Part shown: positions 1 to 8,916 of the stretch, piece after piece
How the letters are laid out: every line of letters begins with the position of its first letter
Position numbering within the stretch: position 1 is the stretch's first letter
Origin: Agrobacterium fabrum
GTDB taxonomy: Bacteria; Pseudomonadota; Alphaproteobacteria; Rhizobiales; Rhizobiaceae
NCBI GenBank assembly: GCA_003241215.1
Contig: QFOL01000098.1
Span: forward strand, 1-13,074
DNA length: 13,074 bases
Direction of reading: 5' to 3'
Notes under the pieces: model-generated
Seen by the model: only the letters and a program-made list of their open reading frames with translations
Told to the model about the DNA's origin: nothing
Database searches by the model: none
Translations under genes and position numbers: made by a program

Positions 1-10
1 GAATAGACAT
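1..10 (-). CDS. sucD: Succinyl-CoA synthetase alpha subunit, first three codons only
   Basis: An ATG lies at 10-8, 17 bases past the sucC stop, and the window ends after M-S-I. SucD proteins commonly begin MSIL, and sucD directly follows sucC in alphaproteobacteria. A purine-rich GAGGGA stretch lies upstream at about 25-20 as a possible ribosome site. The alpha subunit carries the phosphorylated histidine and the CoA site, none of which is visible here. The call rests on position plus three residues. Confidence 0.7.
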
Positions 11-27
11 TATTTCCGGTCCCTCAA

Positions 28-1221
<1,194 letters not shown>

Positions 1222-1252
1222 GGAATAATCCCTGTTTGGAGCCGCTAGGCTA

Positions 1253-2394
<1,142 letters not shown>

Positions 2395-3558
2395 TCAAAC
2401 TTTCTGCCGTTTTTCATGGTGCAGCGCCAGATAATCGGCGCTACGCATTTCAAACAGGCGCGAGGCGGTACGATCGAATTCGAAACCTTCAGTTCCCTTG
2501 CGCTTGCCGAGCAGGTCCTCCGGCATGGCCGCAGCCGATGCAAAAAGCCGAACGCTGTGGTCGTAAAGAGCATCGATGAGGATGATGAAACGTTTGGTCT
2601 CGTTTCGCTTGTCCGCATTGAGCAGCGGAATATGGTCGATGAACACCGTATCGAAACGATTGGCGATGGCCAGAAAGTCGGAGGCCCCAAGCGGCTTTTC
2701 GCAAAGGTCGGAGAAGGAAAAGCGCGCCACCCGGCCGCTGGCGCGCGGCACCAGAATCGAGCGGCCCTTCATCGGTATTTCCGTCGGCGCGACGAGGTGA
2801 CCGCCGGTCATGTGCCGCCAGGCCATGTCCATCGCCTGATCCGCCGACCCGTCGAGCGGCGTGACATAGACCGGCAGGCTTTCCAGCTTCTCCATCCGGT
2901 AATCGGTGGGGCTGTCCAGCGTCACCACGTCAACATATTTCTTCAGCAGATCGACGAAGGGCAGAAACAGGCCGCGATTGAGACCGTCCTTGTAGAGATT
3001 GTCGGGCACGACGTTGGAGGTCGTCACCAATGTGCAGCCATTGGCGAAGAGTTCGCTGAACAGCCGGGCGAGGATCATCGCATCGGCAATATCTGTGACG
3101 GTGAATTCGTCGAAACATAAAAGCTCGGCTTCCGCCAGAAGCTCGGCCGCCACCGGCGGAATGGGATCGGCCTGTTTGGTCTCGCCATTCTTCAGTTTCT
3201 GCCGATGCGCATGCACGCGGTTATGCACATCCGCCATGAATTCATGAAAATGGCAGCGCCTTTTGGAAGAAACCGGCGCCATTTCATAGAACATATCCAT
3301 CAGCATCGTCTTGCCGCGGCCGACGCTGCCATAGACATAAAGCCCCTTGACGGCGACGGCAGGCCCGGACTTGCGTGCAAACATCCAGCCGAGCGCGCTT
3401 TTTTTCCTGGCGGGCTTGCGTGCCTTGAGATCGGCAAGAATACGGTCGAGATGCGCCGCCACACCAAGCTGCGCGGCGTCAGCCTGCAACGTGCCGGCTG
3501 CCGTCAATGCGTTGAGCTGTTCAACGACACTATGATTGTAGTCAGGCAATGGCTTCAT
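2395..3558 (-). CDS. zapE: AFG1/ZapE-family ATPase
   Basis: This 387-residue P-loop ATPase belongs to the AFG1/ZapE family. ZapE in Escherichia coli is a cell-division-associated ATPase that acts on the Z ring, and the mitochondrial homologue AFG1/LACE1 works in protein quality control of respiratory complexes. Walker A is GSVGRGKT at residues 77-84. The family motif HFHEFM is at 103-108, Walker B LLCFDEF ends in D150-E151, and a sensor-like VTTSNVVPDNLYKDGLNRGLFLPF follows. The N-terminal VVEQLNALTAAGTLQADAAQLGVAAHLDRI fits the conserved family start. The gene lies upstream of mdh-sucCD, a placement I recall from other rhizobia. The chosen ATG sits one base after the T-tract of an intrinsic terminator and lacks a normal ribosome site, so initiation here is odd. 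No better start in this frame is evident. Confidence 0.93.
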   Translation of the reverse strand: MKPLPDYNHSVVEQLNALTAAGTLQADAAQLGVAAHLDRILADLKARKPARKKSALGWMFARKSGPAVAVKGLYVYGSVGRGKTMLMDMFYEMAPVSSKRRCHFHEFMADVHNRVHAHRQKLKNGETKQADPIPPVAAELLAEAELLCFDEFTVTDIADAMILARLFSELFANGCTLVTTSNVVPDNLYKDGLNRGLFLPFVDLLKKYVDVVTLDSPTDYRMEKLESLPVYVTPLDGSADQAMDMAWRHMTGGHLVAPTEIPMKGRSILVPRASGRVARFSFSDLCEKPLGASDFLAIANRFDTVFIDHIPLLNADKRNETKRFIILIDALYDHSVRLFASAAAMPEDLLGKRKGTEGFEFDRTASRLFEMRSADYLALHHEKRQKV

Positions 3559-3559
3559 G

Positions 3560-3583
3560 AAAAAGCGCCCCGGACGCGGGCGC
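3560..3583 (-). terminator. Intrinsic terminator after omp19, abutting zapE start
   Basis: On the minus strand GCGCCC (3583-3578), a 7-base loop and GGGCGC (3570-3565) form a 6-bp all-GC stem followed at once by TTTTT (3564-3560). One base later comes the zapE ATG (3558-3556). It is correctly oriented to stop transcription from omp19, whose coding sequence ends 67 bases upstream. Its closeness to the zapE start is unusual; see the finding on this site. Confidence 0.7.
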
Positions 3584-3615
3584 CAGTCTGCACCCGCGGC
3601 GAATGGAATTGCTTA

Positions 3616-3650
3616 GAGCGAAAACGGCAATCCGGCGGCACCGGAAGCGC

Positions 3651-3652
<2 letters not shown>
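3616..3652. repeat. Compound imperfect palindrome just after omp19
   Basis: An inner stem TCCGG/CCGGA (3631-3635 with 3641-3645) has a 5-base loop. An outer pair GAGCG/CGCTC (3616-3620 with 3648-3652) flanks it asymmetrically. It overlaps the last bases of omp19. From memory, its composition resembles the short dispersed palindromes found between genes in Rhizobiales, but that is only a resemblance. It may instead simply add 3'-end structure to the omp19 mRNA. Confidence 0.4.
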
Positions 3653-4226
<574 letters not shown>

Positions 4227-4248
4227 TCATGATCAAACAAGAAGGCTG

Positions 4249-4277
4249 AATTATTACCAAAGCCTTATCTTGCGCAA
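4249..4277 (-). promoter_or_regulatory. Candidate sigma-70-like promoter of omp19
   Basis: On the minus strand TTGCGC (4277-4272) is followed after 15 to 17 bases by an overlapping TAATAATT run (4256-4249), about 56 bases before the omp19 ATG. This is the best -35/-10 pair I can find in the gap after the sdh terminator. The -35 lies within the palindrome CTTGCGCAAG (4269-4278), and another palindrome, GATCATGATC, lies at 4225-4234. Matches to consensus are partial. Confidence 0.35.
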
Positions 4278-4339
4278 GCGATGGCCGGGATAATTACCAT
4301 TTCGGTCGATTTTTACCGAATTTTCCCACGCCGGGTTGT

Positions 4340-4368
4340 AAAAAGGGCCACGGTCGAGACCGCGGCCC
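4340..4368 (-). terminator. Intrinsic terminator of the sdh operon
   Basis: On the minus strand GGGCCGCGG (4368-4360), a 6-base loop and CCGTGGCCC (4353-4345) form a 9-bp stem with one G-U pair. TTTTT (4344-4340) follows directly. The stem begins 30 bases after the sdhB stop. This is a textbook rho-independent terminator in the correct orientation and position. Confidence 0.92.
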
Positions 4369-4398
4369 GCTAGATTTTCTGTCGTCAGCGAATCGCCT

Positions 4399-5178
4399 TT
4401 AAACGCGGCGCTCGACCATCATTTTCTTGATTTCCGCGATCGCCTTGGCCGGGTTCAAACCCTTCGGGCAGGCCTGCGCGCAGTTCATGATGGTGTGGCA
4501 GCGGTAAAGGCGGAACGGGTCCTCGAGATTGTCGAGACGCTCGCCGGTTGCCTCATCGCGGCTGTCGATCAGCCAGCGATAGGCCTGCAGCAGAACGGCC
4601 GGACCAAGGTAACGGTCGCCATTCCACCAGTAGCTGGGACAGGAGGTGGAGCAGCAGGCGCAGAGAATGCACTCATAAAGACCGTCGAGCTTCAGGCGGT
4701 CCTCATGGCTCTGCTTCCACTCCTTGGCGGGCGTCGGTGAAACCGTCTTCAGCCATGGCTCGATGGAGCGATGCTGGGCGTAGAAGTTCGACAGGTCAGG
4801 AACAAGGTCCTTCACGACGGGCATATGCGGCAGCGGATAGACCTTCACCGTGCCCTTGATCTCTTCCATACCCTTGGTGCAGGCAAGCGTGTTGGTGCCG
4901 TCGATGTTCATGGCGCAGGAACCGCAGATGCCTTCGCGGCAGGAGCGGCGCAGCGTCAACGTCGGGTCGATATTGTTCTTGATGTAGAGAAGCGCATCGA
5001 GAACCATCGGCCCGCAATCGTCGACATCGATATAATAGGTGTCGATGCGCGGGTTCTGGCCGTCATCCGGGTTCCAGCGATAGATGCGGTATTCGCGCAC
5101 ATTCTTGGCGCCGTCAGGCTTCGGCCAGACTTTGCCTTCGCTGATCTGGGAATTCTTGGGGAGAGCGAGTTCAACCAT
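4399..5178 (-). CDS. sdhB: Succinate dehydrogenase iron-sulfur subunit
   Basis: The 259-residue SdhB carries electrons from SdhA's FAD to quinone at the inner membrane, in complex II. The 2Fe-2S ligands are C80, C85, C88 and C100 ([10 protein letters not shown], then C in LACTKG). The 4Fe-4S ligands are C170, C173, C176 and C237, and the 3Fe-4S ligands are C180, C227 and C233 ([17 protein letters not shown]). All expected cysteines are present, so the subunit looks functional. The ATG at 5178 has AGGA about nine bases upstream, overlapping the stop of the preceding small gene, which suggests coupled translation. It is the last gene of the sdh operon and is followed by a strong terminator. The unusual point is that an unrelated small gene separates it from sdhA. 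Confidence 0.97.
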   Translation of the reverse strand: MVELALPKNSQISEGKVWPKPDGAKNVREYRIYRWNPDDGQNPRIDTYYIDVDDCGPMVLDALLYIKNNIDPTLTLRRSCREGICGSCAMNIDGTNTLACTKGMEEIKGTVKVYPLPHMPVVKDLVPDLSNFYAQHRSIEPWLKTVSPTPAKEWKQSHEDRLKLDGLYECILCACCSTSCPSYWWNGDRYLGPAVLLQAYRWLIDSRDEATGERLDNLEDPFRLYRCHTIMNCAQACPKGLNPAKAIAEIKKMMVERRV

Positions 5179-5187
5179 GATAAAATC

Positions 5188-5523
5188 CTAGTATGCCGAC
5201 AGGAATTCGGACTTCACATAACCCTTGCAACCACCGAACAGCGCGTCGCTGGCTCGCACATAAGCGACCGAGCCTTCGCGCTTTATGACCTCGGCTTTTG
5301 TGCCAGGTCTGGCGACGCATTCCAAATTCTGCGCCGTAACCGGATTACCAACCGAGATACGGGCATTCATCGCTGCTTTGGCGGTTTTCCATACGCCGAC
5401 GTCGTTGAAAACCGCAGCAGTATTCCCACCGGGAGCACGCAACTTGTAGCGCTCAGCAGCCACCGCAGGTGCGGCAGCCGCTAGAACACCAATCAAAAAA
5501 ACAAGACCGATGCGCTTTCCCAT
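5188..5523 (-). CDS. Small secreted protein of unknown function inside the sdh operon
   Basis: I do not recognise this 111-residue protein. It begins MGKRIGLVFLIGVLAAAAPAVAA, a clear Sec signal peptide with likely cleavage near residues 22-23, so it should be periplasmic. The mature part has a GVWKTAKAAM segment (43-52). A C-terminal half with LECVARPGTKAEVI and GGCKGYVKSEFL looks like a small SH3-like beta-barrel, with C69 and C99 as a probable disulfide. The SH3-like reading is inference. The ATG at 5523 starts two bases after the sdhA TGA; a TTG two codons earlier would overlap sdhA. No good ribosome site is present, so translation probably depends on ribosomes finishing sdhA. It ends nine bases before sdhB. 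It appears somewhat more AT-rich than the sdh genes, which may point to later insertion. Confidence 0.8.
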   Translation of the reverse strand: MGKRIGLVFLIGVLAAAAPAVAAERYKLRAPGGNTAAVFNDVGVWKTAKAAMNARISVGNPVTAQNLECVARPGTKAEVIKREGSVAYVRASDALFGGCKGYVKSEFLSAY

Positions 5524-5525
5524 GA

Positions 5526-7367
5526 TCAATATACTCGCGCCTTCGGCTCGATCTTTTTCGGATCAATGCCGTCGGCGATGAGGTCGGTGTGAACCGGGCG
5601 GTAGTCGAGCTTGACGTCGCCTTCCGGGCTGACCCAGGAGAGCGTGTGCTTGCGCCAGTTCACATCGTCGCGACCGGCGAACGGACCGTCGACGAAATCC
5701 TCACGGGCGTGCGAACCACGGCTTTCCTTGCGCGCTTCCGCGCCATAGACCGTGGTGATCGCATTGGCCATGAGGTTGTGCAGCTCGAGCGTCTCGACCA
5801 GATCGGAGTTCCAGACCATCGAACGGTCGGTGACCTTGACGTCAGGCAGTTCCTTCCAGATAGCGGAAAGACGCTGACAACCGCTTTCCAGCGATTCCTG
5901 TGTGCGGAACACGGCCGCATCGTCCTGCATGGCGCGCTGCATCTTGTCGCGCAGCACCGCCGTCGGCGTCGAGCCGTTGGCATAACGCAGGCCGTTGAAG
6001 CGCTCCATGATCCTGTCGCAGGCAGCCGTATCGAGACCGGGAACAGCCTCGTCACGATTGATGACCTGAGCGGCGCGGATCGCGGCTGCACGACCGAAGA
6101 CCACGAGGTCGATCAGCGAGTTGGAACCGAGGCGGTTGGCGCCGTGAACCGAGGCGCAACCGGCTTCGCCGACAGCCATCAGGCCGGGCGCGATGCGCTC
6201 CGGGTTGTTGGCATCGGCATTCAGCACTTCACCCCAATAGTTGGTCGGAATGCCGCCCATATTGTAGTGAACCGTCGGCAGGACCGGGATCGGCTCGCGG
6301 GTGACGTCGACACCGGCGAAAATCTTGGCGCTTTCGGAAATGCCTGGAAGACGCTCATGCAGGATCGCAGGATCGAGGTGATCGAGATGCAGGAAGATGT
6401 GGTCCTTGTTCTTGCCGACGCCGCGGCCTTCACGGATTTCCATCGTCATGCAGCGCGAGACAACGTCGCGCGAGGCAAGGTCCTTCGCGGAAGGCGCATA
6501 ACGCTCCATGAAGCGTTCGCCTTCGGAGTTGACGAGATAACCGCCTTCGCCGCGTGCACCCTCGGTGATCAGGCAGCCTGCGCCGTAGATACCGGTCGGG
6601 TGGAACTGTACGAATTCCATGTCCTGAAGCGGCAGGCCGGCACGGGCGATCATGCCGCCGCCATCGCCGGTGCAGGTGTGGGCCGAGGTCGCCGAGAAGT
6701 AGGCGCGGCCGTAACCGCCGGTCGCCAGGACCACCATCTTGGCGGCGAAGCGGTGGATCGTGCCGTCATCGAGGTTCCAGGCAACGACGCCGGTGCAGCG
6801 GCCGTCGGGAGACATGATGAGGTCGAGCGCAAAATATTCGATGAAGAATTCCGCATTGTTGCGCAGCGACTGGCCATAAAGCGTGTGCAGAATGGCGTGA
6901 CCGGTACGGTCGGCGGCGGCGCAGGTGCGCTGCACCGGCGGGCCTTCACCATAGTTCTGCATGTGACCGCCGAACGGGCGCTGGTAGATCTTGCCTTCTT
7001 CGTTGCGCGAGAAAGGCACGCCGTAATGCTCCAGCTCATAGACCGCTTTTGGCGCTTCCATGGCGAGATATTGCATCGCATCGACGTCGCCGAGCCAGTC
7101 GGAGCCCTTTACGGTGTCGTAAAGGTGCCACTGCCAACAGTCAGGCGTCATGTTGGTGAGCGATGCGGCGATGCCGCCCTGCGCCGCAACCGTGTGGGAG
7201 CGCGTCGGGAAAACCTTGGTGATGCAGGCCGTGCGGAAACCCTGTTCCGCCATGCCGAGCGTTGCGCGCAGACCCGCGCCGCCGGCGCCCACCACGATCA
7301 CATCATAGGAGTGATCGACATAGGTGTAGGCCTTGCCATTCTGGGAAGGTGAACTGATCGATGCCAT
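5526..7367 (-). CDS. sdhA: Succinate dehydrogenase flavoprotein subunit
   Basis: This 613-residue catalytic subunit of complex II oxidises succinate to fumarate using covalently bound FAD on the cytoplasmic side of the inner membrane. The dinucleotide motif GAGGAG is at residues 27-32. FAD-linking H58 lies in [11 protein letters not shown]. Substrate residues include H256 in HPTG and R300 in ASRDVVSR, with the same 44-residue spacing as H242 and R286 in the E. coli enzyme. [10 protein letters not shown] and [19 protein letters not shown] follow. The C-terminus ends in the family's KLDYRPV and KIEPKARVY. The ATG at 7367 has AGGAT about 12 bases upstream, at the sdhD stop. All active-site residues are intact. 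A long open frame on the opposite strand is a codon-bias shadow. Confidence 0.98.
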   Translation of the reverse strand: MASISSPSQNGKAYTYVDHSYDVIVVGAGGAGLRATLGMAEQGFRTACITKVFPTRSHTVAAQGGIAASLTNMTPDCWQWHLYDTVKGSDWLGDVDAMQYLAMEAPKAVYELEHYGVPFSRNEEGKIYQRPFGGHMQNYGEGPPVQRTCAAADRTGHAILHTLYGQSLRNNAEFFIEYFALDLIMSPDGRCTGVVAWNLDDGTIHRFAAKMVVLATGGYGRAYFSATSAHTCTGDGGGMIARAGLPLQDMEFVQFHPTGIYGAGCLITEGARGEGGYLVNSEGERFMERYAPSAKDLASRDVVSRCMTMEIREGRGVGKNKDHIFLHLDHLDPAILHERLPGISESAKIFAGVDVTREPIPVLPTVHYNMGGIPTNYWGEVLNADANNPERIAPGLMAVGEAGCASVHGANRLGSNSLIDLVVFGRAAAIRAAQVINRDEAVPGLDTAACDRIMERFNGLRYANGSTPTAVLRDKMQRAMQDDAAVFRTQESLESGCQRLSAIWKELPDVKVTDRSMVWNSDLVETLELHNLMANAITTVYGAEARKESRGSHAREDFVDGPFAGRDDVNWRKHTLSWVSPEGDVKLDYRPVHTDLIADGIDPKKIEPKARVY

Positions 7368-7374
7368 GGCGGAC

Positions 7375-7755
7375 TTATCCTGCGAATGCGATTTTCAGAA
7401 TGGCGAAGATGGAAAGGCCGCCAATGAGAACCGCGAAAAACATATTGAGCATCAGAAGAACGAGCTTCGAAACCTCGGCGTGAATGTAGTCTTCGATGAT
7501 GACCTGCATGCCGAGCTTCATGTGGATGAGGCCGGAAACCAGAACCAGAGCCATGATGACCGCAACGAGCGGGTTCGACAGCGCCGCGACGACTTCAGGA
7601 TAGGGCGCGCCGGCATATCTGATGAGGAAGACGACAAAGAAGACGAGCAACGGAACGTTGGCGACCGCAGTCACACGCTGGCGCCAGAAATGGTCGGTGC
7701 CTTCCTTGGCGGAGCCGAGGCCGCGAACCTTTCCGAGAGGTGTACGCATATCCAT
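7375..7755 (-). CDS. sdhD: Succinate dehydrogenase membrane anchor subunit, heme-binding
   Basis: The 126-residue SdhD anchors complex II in the inner membrane and helps bind heme b and quinone. Three hydrophobic segments lie at about 34-49, 55-77 and 95-124. H78 in SGLIHMKLG is the expected heme ligand. D89-Y90, eleven residues later, match E. coli SdhD H71, D82 and Y83 in spacing, which supports an intact quinone site. The frame is open far upstream, but that part is a shadow of sdhC. The ATG at 7755 follows AGGAG by seven bases and gives [19 protein letters not shown], a rhizobial SdhD start. It begins 11 bases after the sdhC stop and ends seven bases before sdhA. Confidence 0.95.
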   Translation of the reverse strand: MDMRTPLGKVRGLGSAKEGTDHFWRQRVTAVANVPLLVFFVVFLIRYAGAPYPEVVAALSNPLVAVIMALVLVSGLIHMKLGMQVIIEDYIHAEVSKLVLLMLNMFFAVLIGGLSIFAILKIAFAG

Positions 7756-7766
7756 GAAAAATCTCC

Positions 7767-8159
7767 TCAGCGCACGATCACGGCAATGACCCAGATCAGC
7801 GCGGTCAGACAGATCGACACCACCCATGAGGCCTTTGCCAGCTTGGTGGTAAAGTGCTTTTCGAAACCGTAACCCAGATCCCACATGAAGTGGCGAAGAC
7901 CGCCCAGCATGTGATGGACCAGAGCCCAGGTGTAGCCGATCAGGATGAGCCTGCCGATGATCGTACCCATCGCCCAGTTGACCCAGTCGTAATAGGCAGG
8001 ACCCGAGGCGATTGCGATCAGCCACCAGGCAACCAGAAGCGTTCCGAAATAAAGCGCGCCGCCTGTAATGCGGTGCACGATGGATGCGACCATCGTCGGA
8101 ATCAGCTTGTAAACTTGAAGATGCGGCGACAGAGGCCGGTTATTAGTCGCATTCGCCAT
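7767..8159 (-). CDS. sdhC: Succinate dehydrogenase cytochrome b556 subunit
   Basis: The 130-residue SdhC forms, with SdhD, the membrane anchor of complex [14 protein letters not shown] at 8-19 is the family signature, and S26 and R30 in SIVHRITG match quinone-site residues S27 and R31 of the E. coli subunit. H83 in [14 protein letters not shown] is the heme ligand by the HxxxGxRH pattern. Three transmembrane segments lie at about 24-50, 63-85 and 108-129. The frame extends 29 codons upstream, but those residues are unlike SdhC. The ATG at 8159 has GAGG seven bases before it and gives the expected short N-terminus. It is the first gene of the sdhCDA-x-B operon. Its long AT-rich upstream region is shared with a divergent small gene. 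Confidence 0.95.
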   Translation of the reverse strand: MANATNNRPLSPHLQVYKLIPTMVASIVHRITGGALYFGTLLVAWWLIAIASGPAYYDWVNWAMGTIIGRLILIGYTWALVHHMLGGLRHFMWDLGYGFEKHFTTKLAKASWVVSICLTALIWVIAVIVR

Positions 8160-8201
8160 CAGAACCTCGCGGCGTTTTCCCGTGCGCCCACAAGATTGGA
8201 C

Positions 8202-8271
8202 GCCCCCAAGCAACAGCACATGACGAAAGAATGTGCATTGCACCAACCGCGACGTTTAATCACATGGGGGC
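8202..8271 (-). promoter_or_regulatory. Nested inverted repeats, possible structured sdhC leader
   Basis: Reading on the minus strand, GCCCCCA (8271-8265) can pair with TGGGGGC (8208-8202). Inside, GCACAT (8236-8231) can pair with ATGTGC (8221-8216) over a 9-base loop. The internal loop is lopsided, with 28 bases on one side and 7 on the other. If transcription starts upstream of 8271, this would give a folded leader ending 42 bases before the sdhC ATG. I know of no described riboswitch matching it, and part of it could lie within the promoter instead. Confidence 0.3.
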
Positions 8272-8325
8272 ATCACCACAAGCACATTTCATGACCGATT
8301 CGAATTTAATCGATTGGTTCACGAA

Positions 8326-8360
8326 TTTTTTTTGGAATTTTTTTGCGTGAAAATAAAAAA
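8326..8360. other. Roughly phased A/T tracts, probable curved DNA
   Basis: T8 (8326-8333), T7 (8338-8344), A4 (8350-8353) and A6 (8355-8360) follow one another. The first two are centred about 11 bases apart, close to one helical turn. Such tracts commonly bend DNA and bind nucleoid proteins. No hairpin precedes the T runs, so they are not a terminator. Placement between two divergent genes suits an architectural role, which is inference. Confidence 0.4.
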
Positions 8361-8392
8361 TCGAGCGTTTCCAAGATTTACACCCTCGAAAT

Positions 8393-8433
8393 ATTTACCT
8401 TTACGTAATTCAGGAATCGTGTAATTTACCTTT
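8393..8433. repeat. 10-bp direct repeat ATTTACCTTT, copies 31 bp apart
   Basis: Exact copies of ATTTACCTTT start at 8393 and 8424. The 31-bp offset is about three helical turns, so both would face the same side of the DNA. A shorter ATTTAC occurs at 8376-8381. They lie 33 to 90 bp upstream of the plus-strand start at 8466 and would overlap its candidate promoter. They could be binding sites for a regulator of that gene or of sdh. The repeats are certain; the role is inferred. Confidence 0.5.
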
Positions 8434-8465
8434 GGTTAACCTGAAAAATCCGGAGAATGAGGCTC

Positions 8466-8834
8466 ATGTTACAGCGCCGAATCGCCGCTCTGGCCATGAT
8501 GGTCGCAGGCGTCATTTTCACCGCGATGCCATCTGCGGCGGCAGAGGATTTTCATAGCCGCCATGATTATCGGCATAGGCAATCACAGACAAGTTTCTCC
8601 ACGGACGGGCTGCCGTCAACCCTCCCCGGCGGCACCTATGTGGGCGCGATATCGGCCCTGCGGATACGCGGCAACGGCAATTATTTTGCAATCGGCGGCG
8701 GGTTTGCGCAAAGAGGAGCAGGGGATACGACGGCCGCGCAACTTGCCCCCAAGGCAAAAATCATCAACGTCCATGCCGAAAGCGCGGGCGATGCCTGCGC
8801 CTACGAACATGGCGTCTGCATTATCAGGCCCTAA
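8466..8834 (+). CDS. Small exported protein of unknown function
   Basis: This 122-residue product is not one I can name. A Sec signal peptide (MLQRRIAALAMMVAGVIFTAMPSAAA) with likely cleavage near residue 26 indicates export. The mature region has a His/Arg-rich start, a Gly-rich centre (SALRIRGNGNYFAIGGG) and the ending KIINVHAESAGDACAYEHGVCIIRP. C111 and C118 there probably form a disulfide. This lysine/isoleucine plus C-x6-C tail recalls small exported proteins of rhizobia, from memory only. The ATG at 8457 would sit two bases after GGAGA, too close; the ATG at 8466 has a nine-base spacing and is preferred. It is divergent from sdhC and convergent with the methyltransferase gene. Its stop lies inside a 23-bp tandem duplication. 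Confidence 0.7.
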   Translation: MLQRRIAALAMMVAGVIFTAMPSAAAEDFHSRHDYRHRQSQTSFSTDGLPSTLPGGTYVGAISALRIRGNGNYFAIGGGFAQRGAGDTTAAQLAPKAKIINVHAESAGDACAYEHGVCIIRP

Positions 8835-8864
8835 GGCGTTTCATTATCAGGCCCTAAGGCGTTT
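8819..8864. repeat. Perfect 23-bp tandem duplication at a gene end
   Basis: Two identical 23-base units beginning CATTATCAGGCC occupy 8819-8841 and 8842-8864. The first encodes the last residues and stop (IIRP then TAA) of the upstream small gene. The second lies in the untranslated tail. The duplication leaves the protein unchanged. It looks like a recent slippage or short tandem duplication, because no base has diverged. Confidence 0.95.
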
Positions 8865-8870
8865 CCGGTA

Positions 8871-8916
8871 AAAATGCAGAACGAGCTTGCGTTCGAAAAT
8901 GCGGAACGCTCCGTTC
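8871..8916. repeat. Two consecutive related hairpins between convergent genes
   Basis: AAAATGCAGAACG (8871-8883) and AAAATGCGGAACG (8896-8908) differ by one base and are 25 bp apart. Each is followed by CGTTC, so each forms a hairpin GAACG-loop-CGTTC, with a 6-base loop in the first and a 3-base loop in the second. No T-tract follows, so these are poor intrinsic terminators. From memory the bases resemble dispersed intergenic palindromes of Rhizobiales. The second hairpin overlaps the methyltransferase stop codon. Confidence 0.55.

Larger units (their letters stand above)
8160..8465. promoter_or_regulatory. Divergent regulatory region between sdhC and small exported gene
   Basis: These 306 bp contain no gene I can support. 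The sdhC-proximal part (8160-8271) is GC-mixed and holds nested inverted repeats. The centre (8320-8360) is very AT-rich with T8, T7, A4 and A6 tracts. The distal part (8376-8441) holds three ATTTAC copies, two of them in the 10-bp direct repeat ATTTACCTTT, plus the palindromes TTACGTAA and GGTTAACC. It must contain the sdh promoter on the minus strand and the small gene's promoter on the plus strand. For the former, CTTGTG (about 8281-8276), 17 bases and TTAAAC is only a weak candidate. For the latter, CTTTAC (8399-8404), 17 bases and TAATTT (8422-8427) is a little better. Confidence 0.55.

Noticed and set aside
5589..7352. 587-residue open frame on the plus strand, opposite sdhA
   Set aside because: It lies wholly antisense to sdhA, which has every catalytic motif. 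The product is a low-complexity Arg/Val/Asp-rich sequence without a recognisable domain, as expected from GC-rich codon bias.
7756..8025. Upstream extension of the sdhD frame
   Set aside because: It overlaps sdhC out of frame and lacks membrane or family character; AGGAG before 7755 fixes the start.
8326..8344. T8 and T7 runs considered as an intrinsic terminator
   Set aside because: No GC stem precedes them and no gene ends nearby on the plus strand.
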